A stretch of DNA of 64,000 bases from Novosphingobium resinovorum (GTDB lineage: Bacteria; Pseudomonadota; Alphaproteobacteria; Sphingomonadales; Sphingomonadaceae), in the NCBI RefSeq assembly GCF_027922145.1, contig NZ_BSFC01000015.1, positions 1 through 64,000 of the forward strand, written 5' to 3'. Under the pieces are notes generated by a model, which searched no databases, was not told the origin of the DNA, and saw only the letters and a program-made list of their open reading frames with translations. Of this stretch, positions 59,811-64,000 are shown in pieces (position 1 is the first letter of the stretch; each line of letters begins with the position of its first letter). The position numbers and the translations under genes were made by a program.

Positions 59811-60907
59811 TCCACCCTCGTCTTGTAGCTGAGAAGAGGGCGAAGCTTGGCAATGACACGGATCAGGCCGGCTCCCTCCAGATCGGCAATGACCATGCCG
59901 ATATCCTTGTAGGCATCGGGAGCCTCTTCGAAGATCAACCTGCGATCCTCGCAGATCACATGACTGCCAAGGGCGGTGCGCTGCATGTCCGCGACGTTGA
60001 AACGGCGCGAAAGGCGGGCGTGGGCATCCTTGCGGCTCCACTTGCGGCCCGCGCCATGGGCCAGCGAATGGAGAGCCTTGTCGGCGTCGTCCACTATGGG
60101 TTCCACCAGATAACTGAAATCTCCTCGCGAGCCGGGGATGGTGACCAACCCCCGATCAGCAGGCGCAGCCCCCTTACGGTGCAGCCACCCGCCTTGATGC
60201 GGCGTCACACTGTTATGGCAAATGTCCAGCACTGACCGGCCGTCGATGCCAAGACTTTCGCAAAAGCGCCGGGCGATGATCTGACGGTTCACAATCGCCC
60301 ATCCCAGCGCGGCGTCATGCTCGGCAAGGTAGGCCGCGGCCTCCGGGCTGTCTGCAGGTATTCCATGGCTGATTTCCGGCTGTCGATGCGCTTGCAGGAC
60401 GGCTTGCCCAAGGCCCCGCGAACCGCTGTGCACCATCATCCAGACCCTGTCGCGCCGCAAGCCAAGAACCGCGAAGCGCGTCTCGTGCTCCACCGTCTCG
60501 ATCCGTTGGAATTCAACGAAATGGTTGCCCCCGCCAATGGTGCCCAGCGCAGGACTGGCCAGTTCGGGCGGCAATCCAGCCTCCTTCAAGGCTTCTTCGC
60601 CATCGCCCGACCAAGGAGCGTCCAACCCTTGCAGTTTGCGCGCCGCGCTGCCGAGCCGGAACTTACGCAATGGCGAAGTGGTCTCCCACAAGGTCATGCC
60701 GCAGCCGATGTCGCTGCCCACGAGATGGGGCCAGATGCGATCCGGTGACCAGAAGGCCGCCCCCACGGCAATGCCATTGCCTGCGTGGAGATCGGGAAGG
60801 CCGACAACGCGGGCCATACCCTCGTAATCTGCCGTTGCCTGGAGCTGGTCGAGTGACAGCGGATCGAACCGCGACGGATCGTTAGAGATCAGGGAGATCG
60901 GAGTCAT
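59807..60907 (-). CDS. rtcB: RNA ligase RtcB (PrfH-associated type)
   Basis: A 366-residue GTP-dependent RNA ligase joining 3'-phosphate or 2',3'-cyclic-phosphate ends to 5'-OH ends. Metal and active-site motifs are VGSDIGCGMTLW, GTIGGGNHFVEFQR, VHSGSRGLGQ, CHNSVTPHQGGWLHRKGA and SLAHGAGRKWSRKDA, the last holding the guanylylated His. It is shorter than E. coli RtcB, matching the RtcB2 group found with PrfH. Both flanking genes overlap it by 4 bases, so three proteins are made in coupled fashion. Confidence 0.95.
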   Translation of the reverse strand: MTPISLISNDPSRFDPLSLDQLQATADYEGMARVVGLPDLHAGNGIAVGAAFWSPDRIWPHLVGSDIGCGMTLWETTSPLRKFRLGSAARKLQGLDAPWSGDGEEALKEAGLPPELASPALGTIGGGNHFVEFQRIETVEHETRFAVLGLRRDRVWMMVHSGSRGLGQAVLQAHRQPEISHGIPADSPEAAAYLAEHDAALGWAIVNRQIIARRFCESLGIDGRSVLDICHNSVTPHQGGWLHRKGAAPADRGLVTIPGSRGDFSYLVEPIVDDADKALHSLAHGAGRKWSRKDAHARLSRRFNVADMQRTALGSHVICEDRRLIFEEAPDAYKDIGMVIADLEGAGLIRVIAKLRPLLSYKTRVE

Positions 60908-61392
60908 TGCGCGCCTCCCTGGTCGTCGACCATTCCAGAGGTGAACATCGCCTCAAGTGCGGCCATGTCCTTGAGAACCCCGTCACGCGGATCGACGAAC
61001 AGCTCGCGACCTGGGAACCACTCGTCCCGCCCCCCGAGAACCTGCCCCTCGAACATCCACTCACCATAACGCCGGATAGAAATGCGGGTCAGCACGAAAT
61101 CCTCGACATGTTCGCGCACGTGCATCTTGACCGTGCTACCCGTGTCGAGCTTGGCGCAGATCTCGCTGAAGACCGCGTCCCACCGGCGCCCGCGCTGACG
61201 CCGCAGGTAACGTACCAAGGGGGCGAGATTCTCGTTCAATGACTTGGTGTAGCGCGCACCGATGTGGGCATGGCGCTTGAGCCCGATATGGCGTGCGTCG
61301 GCGTGAGCCATCCTTTTCAATATGGGAGAAGCGGCGTGGCTCGCCCCCAAGCGGGAGCGCTCGACGATCACCTTGAACATGTCATCACGCAT
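60904..61392 (-). CDS. Unknown protein coupled to RtcB and PrfH
   Basis: A 162-residue basic protein starting at ATG 61392 (GGAGG 6 bases upstream; ATG 61380 is an alternative that starts MFKVIVERSRLG). I recognise no domain. Sequence features are a run of His/Arg-rich segments (KRMAHADARHIGLKRHAHIG), then LNENLAPLVRYLRRQRGRRW, then a more acidic C-terminal half (DAVFSEICAKLDTG, EDFVLTRISIRRYGEWMFEG). No signal peptide or membrane segment. Its stop overlaps the rtcB start by 4 bases, and it is the first gene of the repair operon. The basic N-terminal part suggests binding of RNA or ribosomes; that is inference. Confidence 0.75.
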   Translation of the reverse strand: MRDDMFKVIVERSRLGASHAASPILKRMAHADARHIGLKRHAHIGARYTKSLNENLAPLVRYLRRQRGRRWDAVFSEICAKLDTGSTVKMHVREHVEDFVLTRISIRRYGEWMFEGQVLGGRDEWFPGRELFVDPRDGVLKDMAALEAMFTSGMVDDQGGAQ

Positions 61393-61470
61393 AAAAAGCC
61401 TCCCCGACGAGAGGTGCGACAACGACGGAAATTCTGGAAAAATCAGCGGCGCGAAGGCCGCGAAAAGCAA

Positions 61471-61572
61471 TCAGGCGAGCGGTGTCGCCCTTGAGGCAGT
61501 TGCCCATGCAATCTGTTCCTGAACACAGGGAAATGAGAAGTTGTTTTCGTCGCGGTCAAATGCTGCGCGCAT
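61471..61572 (-). CDS. Possible 33-codon leader ORF of the RtcB-PrfH operon
   Basis: ATG 61572 is preceded by a near-perfect AAAGGAGA site 5 bases upstream and opens 33 codons (MRAAFDRDENNFSFPCVQEQ, then IAWATASRATPLA) ending 78 bases before the unknown protein's start. The strength of the ribosome site is the main evidence. A short hairpin (GCGGC..GCCGC, 61445-61460) lies between it and the next gene. It could be a leader peptide or a chance frame. Confidence 0.4.
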   Translation of the reverse strand: MRAAFDRDENNFSFPCVQEQIAWATASRATPLA

Positions 61573-61950
61573 GGTCTTCTCCTTTCCTCATTCAAAAACA
61601 GGCCAGTGCTGGCTGGCGTCCATTTATTGGAGATTGTCGATAGGCGCAAGGCCCACATTCCATCGCGACCGTGGCCCGCTGCCGAAAGCGTTGTTCACCG
61701 ATCTTCGGCCGCAAAAGTGCCGAGTTCCATTTCTAAGATGCAGCCCCACCGGTATTCGGATTCCGCCCACCAACTCTGGTCGCTCGCGGACGCGCAGCGT
61801 TCAAGCCCTCGGGAGAATACTGTCAAAACGTGATGCTGATGTTCAGTTCGCTCGTGGCAACATCGAAGCTTTCGAACTGTGATCTCGACATCGTATTGTG
61901 TCGCGTTAGTCTGTACGAACTGAATCATGGGATAAGATGGGCAGGGTAAA
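61573..61950. other. Divergent intergenic region
   Basis: About 380 bases between the repair operon and the exported-protein gene. I see no gene; frames in it have no family features. It must hold both promoters. No convincing sigma-54 site (as used by E. coli rtcB) was found. Confidence 0.5.
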
Positions 61951-64000
61951 TTGCAGAGATCAAATTCAAAATCAGGTCTCAGCCTGCTCGCTTTGATGTT
62001 TGCCATCGGCTTGTCTTCATCTGGAATCGCGCAAGACGATGCGAGCGTGGAAGTCGTCTCTGAGGAAGTGATGACCGGGTATGCCGGTCTCGACACATCC
62101 AAGAATCTTTTCGCAACCGATGATAAGACGCTTCGCAAAGGACTCCTGGCGTCGAAGAAGGATATTGCCAGAGGTATTCGAGCAACTGCACCGGATGCAT
62201 TTCGCAATTGGACGAGTGCACTGCTCGCTTCGCTTAGCCGAAATGATCTTGATGCCGCCAGCCATGAAATGGCGCAGCGTTTCGGACTGCCCGATGGCCC
62301 CGTACGCCAGTTGCTGCGTAGCTGGGCTCTGGTGTGGACGCATAAGTATGAATTCTTTGGAGATGAGCCCGCTGACGTTCGCAACCGCGCGCGCCTGATC
62401 GCCGGGATCAATAAGGCGCTTGATCAGGCCGACCACGATCCCCTCTTGGTGCAATTCGCAGCTTTTACCCTCGACGAAGCCAATGTCTGTGACAACAGCC
62501 TCCTCACGCTGCCCGGCACCGGCGCGGACCGACCCGAAACCTTGCGTTCGATTGCCGCCATAACCGGTTGCAGCGGGCCGTTGCTGGAAACGATCCGAAC
62601 TGATCCCATGCACAGGGTCGCCGATCTCGCCCTATTGGATAGCCTACTTCAGAAGCAAACCGCATTGACATTATGGCTTCTGCGGCCTGAGATCAAACAG
62701 CACCTCGCACAGCCCGATCAGCGCATGTTCACGCTGGCGCTTACGCGCGACGCGATTGCAGATGCGTTTGCGCGAGGCTCCAACGCACGCGGGCTTGCGC
62801 TATACGACGCGCTTGATCCAGCAGGGCGCCGAGCGATGCAGGATGACACGCAAGCAGGATTCACCGCCATGATCGATGGCATTCCCGTAATCTTCGTCCC
62901 TGCCAGCGACGTTAGCCTGACCACAAGCCTTGCTGCCGCGCTGTACTTGGCGGATCGCAAGGATGAGGCTCGCGTGCTCATCGATGCCGACCCCAAGCTA
63001 CCGGTCCAACGCAGGCTGGTTGATTGTCTTTTTGCGGCCCAGACCGCAAAGGATGCAAGTAAGGCCGCGGAGGGCTGCGGAGAAAGTGGAAATGTCCACG
63101 GACGTGATCCGGACATCGACGATCTGATCTTGTCATGGGCTATCAATGGACAGCAAAGCGATCCTTATCCCATGCTGGAGACCGGTTTCAGCACGAGTGG
63201 TTCCAATGCGAATGCGCCGCTTGCCAGCCTCTATTGCAGGTTGTTCGACGTCAACGTGGCCGGCAGCGTCTGTGCCGATGCGAAGCGTTCGGTCGCCTAT
63301 GATCTGAAACCCTCGTCGTATGGAGACGATGAGGAAGTCGCGGCTCGAAATGCGCTAAAGGCGCTCGATCTGCCCGAATGGGATTCTATAGCCACACTAA
63401 TCGAAGACGAACGCACCGCCAGCCTTGCAGCCTTCGACACTGGCGACACCAATGTCGCCTACATGGAGCGACCACCGATCGAGCCAATCTATCCGGCGTT
63501 CGCTCAGCATAAACTGCCGTCACAACTGATCACTGCCCGCTCCGACGAAAGAGTGGCCGAAGCAGGGAAAAGCAAGTGGCCCAAAGGTTGGGCGGCATTG
63601 CCCCGGGGATTCGAGCCCGTGCGCTGGGAGAGTGATAGAACCCGTGCCGTTGCTATCAGCCAGTCGGGTGCTTTCGATCGCGGCGGTGAAGTTGGCGGCG
63701 GCGGGTACTGGGTACACCTGAGTAACGATGCCGGCAAGACATGGGGAGAGGCACTCTACACCGGGCTTTCCGTCCGTTTCCCCTACGTGATAGCGCCGGC
63801 ATCCAAGCTGCCACTGCTGACGGGCGATCACCTTCAGATCGAAGTCACGTACGCATTGCTGGATACCTCCAGCATTTCCTATCCCCCCGTGGGGCTGCGC
63901 ACCTTGCGAAAAGAGGCGAACCTATGGCTGGATATTCCAATCGGAATGCTGAGCAAAGACAGTAATGGCGACGGTATTTCCGATCTGGTCTCCGCTCATT
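61951..64000 (+). CDS. Large exported protein of unknown function (3' end outside window)
   Basis: An uninterrupted plus frame runs from 61951 to the window edge (683 codons). I choose TTG 61951, because it yields a complete signal peptide (MQRSNSKSGLSLLALMFAIG, cleaved near SSGIAQDD) and is preceded directly by a stop; ATG 61996 would remove its basic N-part. The body (residues about 40-500) is helical-looking with many Ala/Leu/Asp and scattered Cys, possibly repeat solenoids (TPR-like), without a clear motif. Near the visible end comes YWVHLSNDAGKTWGEALYTG, reminiscent of sialidase-type Asp-box (S-x-D-x-G-x-T-W) sequences, and then KDSNGDGISDL, a thrombospondin-type calcium loop. Function unknown. 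Confidence 0.75.
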   Translation, partial: MQRSNSKSGLSLLALMFAIGLSSSGIAQDDASVEVVSEEVMTGYAGLDTSKNLFATDDKTLRKGLLASKKDIARGIRATAPDAFRNWTSALLASLSRNDLDAASHEMAQRFGLPDGPVRQLLRSWALVWTHKYEFFGDEPADVRNRARLIAGINKALDQADHDPLLVQFAAFTLDEANVCDNSLLTLPGTGADRPETLRSIAAITGCSGPLLETIRTDPMHRVADLALLDSLLQKQTALTLWLLRPEIKQHLAQPDQRMFTLALTRDAIADAFARGSNARGLALYDALDPAGRRAMQDDTQAGFTAMIDGIPVIFVPASDVSLTTSLAAALYLADRKDEARVLIDADPKLPVQRRLVDCLFAAQTAKDASKAAEGCGESGNVHGRDPDIDDLILSWAINGQQSDPYPMLETGFSTSGSNANAPLASLYCRLFDVNVAGSVCADAKRSVAYDLKPSSYGDDEEVAARNALKALDLPEWDSIATLIEDERTASLAAFDTGDTNVAYMERPPIEPIYPAFAQHKLPSQLITARSDERVAEAGKSKWPKGWAALPRGFEPVRWESDRTRAVAISQSGAFDRGGEVGGGGYWVHLSNDAGKTWGEALYTGLSVRFPYVIAPASKLPLLTGDHLQIEVTYALLDTSSISYPPVGLRTLRKEANLWLDIPIGMLSKDSNGDGISDLVSAH

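Noticed and set aside
61573..61640. Sigma-54 promoter for the rtcB operon (TGGCCTGTTTTTGAA)
   Set aside because: Spacing between the GG and GC elements is wrong and the GC of the -12 element is missing.

Overview
The window looks like chromosomal or megaplasmid DNA of a sphingomonad (Sphingomonadaceae, Novosphingobium or Sphingobium type). The reasons are high GC content, four large TonB-dependent receptors beside catabolic genes, a LigJ-type 4-oxalomesaconate hydratase like that of Sphingobium lignin degraders, a Fur-box-like palindrome of alphaproteobacterial type, and a palindromic CCTCCCCGAG..CTCGGGGAGG intergenic repeat. Naming a genus is inference. No tRNA, rRNA, CRISPR array or phage was seen.

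Layout. 1-5.5 kb: a six-gene plus-strand run of flavin monooxygenase (cut by the window edge), B3-type metallo-hydrolase, cytochrome c, DUF1080 hydrolase, gluconate-2-dehydrogenase subunit 3 and GMC oxidoreductase; the last four suggest periplasmic oxidation of a sugar or glycoside followed by keto-glycoside cleavage. 5.5-7.2 kb: insertion-sequence debris (IS1182-like and IS5-like). 7.2-16.9 kb: TonB receptor, exported alpha/beta hydrolase, an unusual PEBP-carboxylesterase fusion, a ThDP enzyme and an MFS transporter, read as uptake and cleavage of an ester. 17-19.8 kb: a siderophore-type receptor behind a Fur-like box, next to a decayed membrane gene. 20.1-24.2 kb: SDR, TonB receptor and a LuxR-type regulator. 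24.3-30.0 kb: a four-gene operon of benzaldehyde-lyase-like enzyme, alcohol dehydrogenase, aldehyde dehydrogenase and acyl-CoA ligase, which fits acyloin or benzoin cleavage.

30-31.7 kb: TetR regulator divergent from an O-methyltransferase. 31.9-41 kb: an eight-gene minus-strand operon for extradiol (gallate/protocatechuate-type) ring cleavage: LigB-type dioxygenase, LigI-like and LigJ hydrolases, HpaI-type aldolase, a ThDP enzyme, two dihydroxyphthalate-decarboxylase-like proteins and an MFS importer. It faces a LysR regulator that carries two DNA-binding domains. 42.7-44.4 kb: two decayed genes (ketoglutarate-semialdehyde dehydrogenase and dienelactone hydrolase). 44.4-48.9 kb: a TolB-like propeller protein divergent from a fourth TonB receptor.

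49-54 kb: two lactonase-type propellers (one a fragment) around a tannase/feruloyl-esterase gene that contains an in-frame 18-bp tandem repeat, plus a deletion scar that beheaded two divergent genes. A tannase that releases gallate would feed the ring-cleavage operon 10 kb away. 53.9-59 kb: SDR and MmyB-type regulator, PHB-depolymerase-like esterase, barstar-like protein and CYTH-CHAD protein. 59.2-61.6 kb: a translationally coupled RNA-repair and ribosome-rescue operon (unknown protein, RtcB, PrfH) with a possible 33-codon leader ORF. The window ends inside a large exported protein of unknown function.

Many genes in the window are broken (two IS transposases, opgH-like and hicB-like remnants, two catabolic pseudogenes and two genes at one scar), so this is an actively rearranging accessory region.
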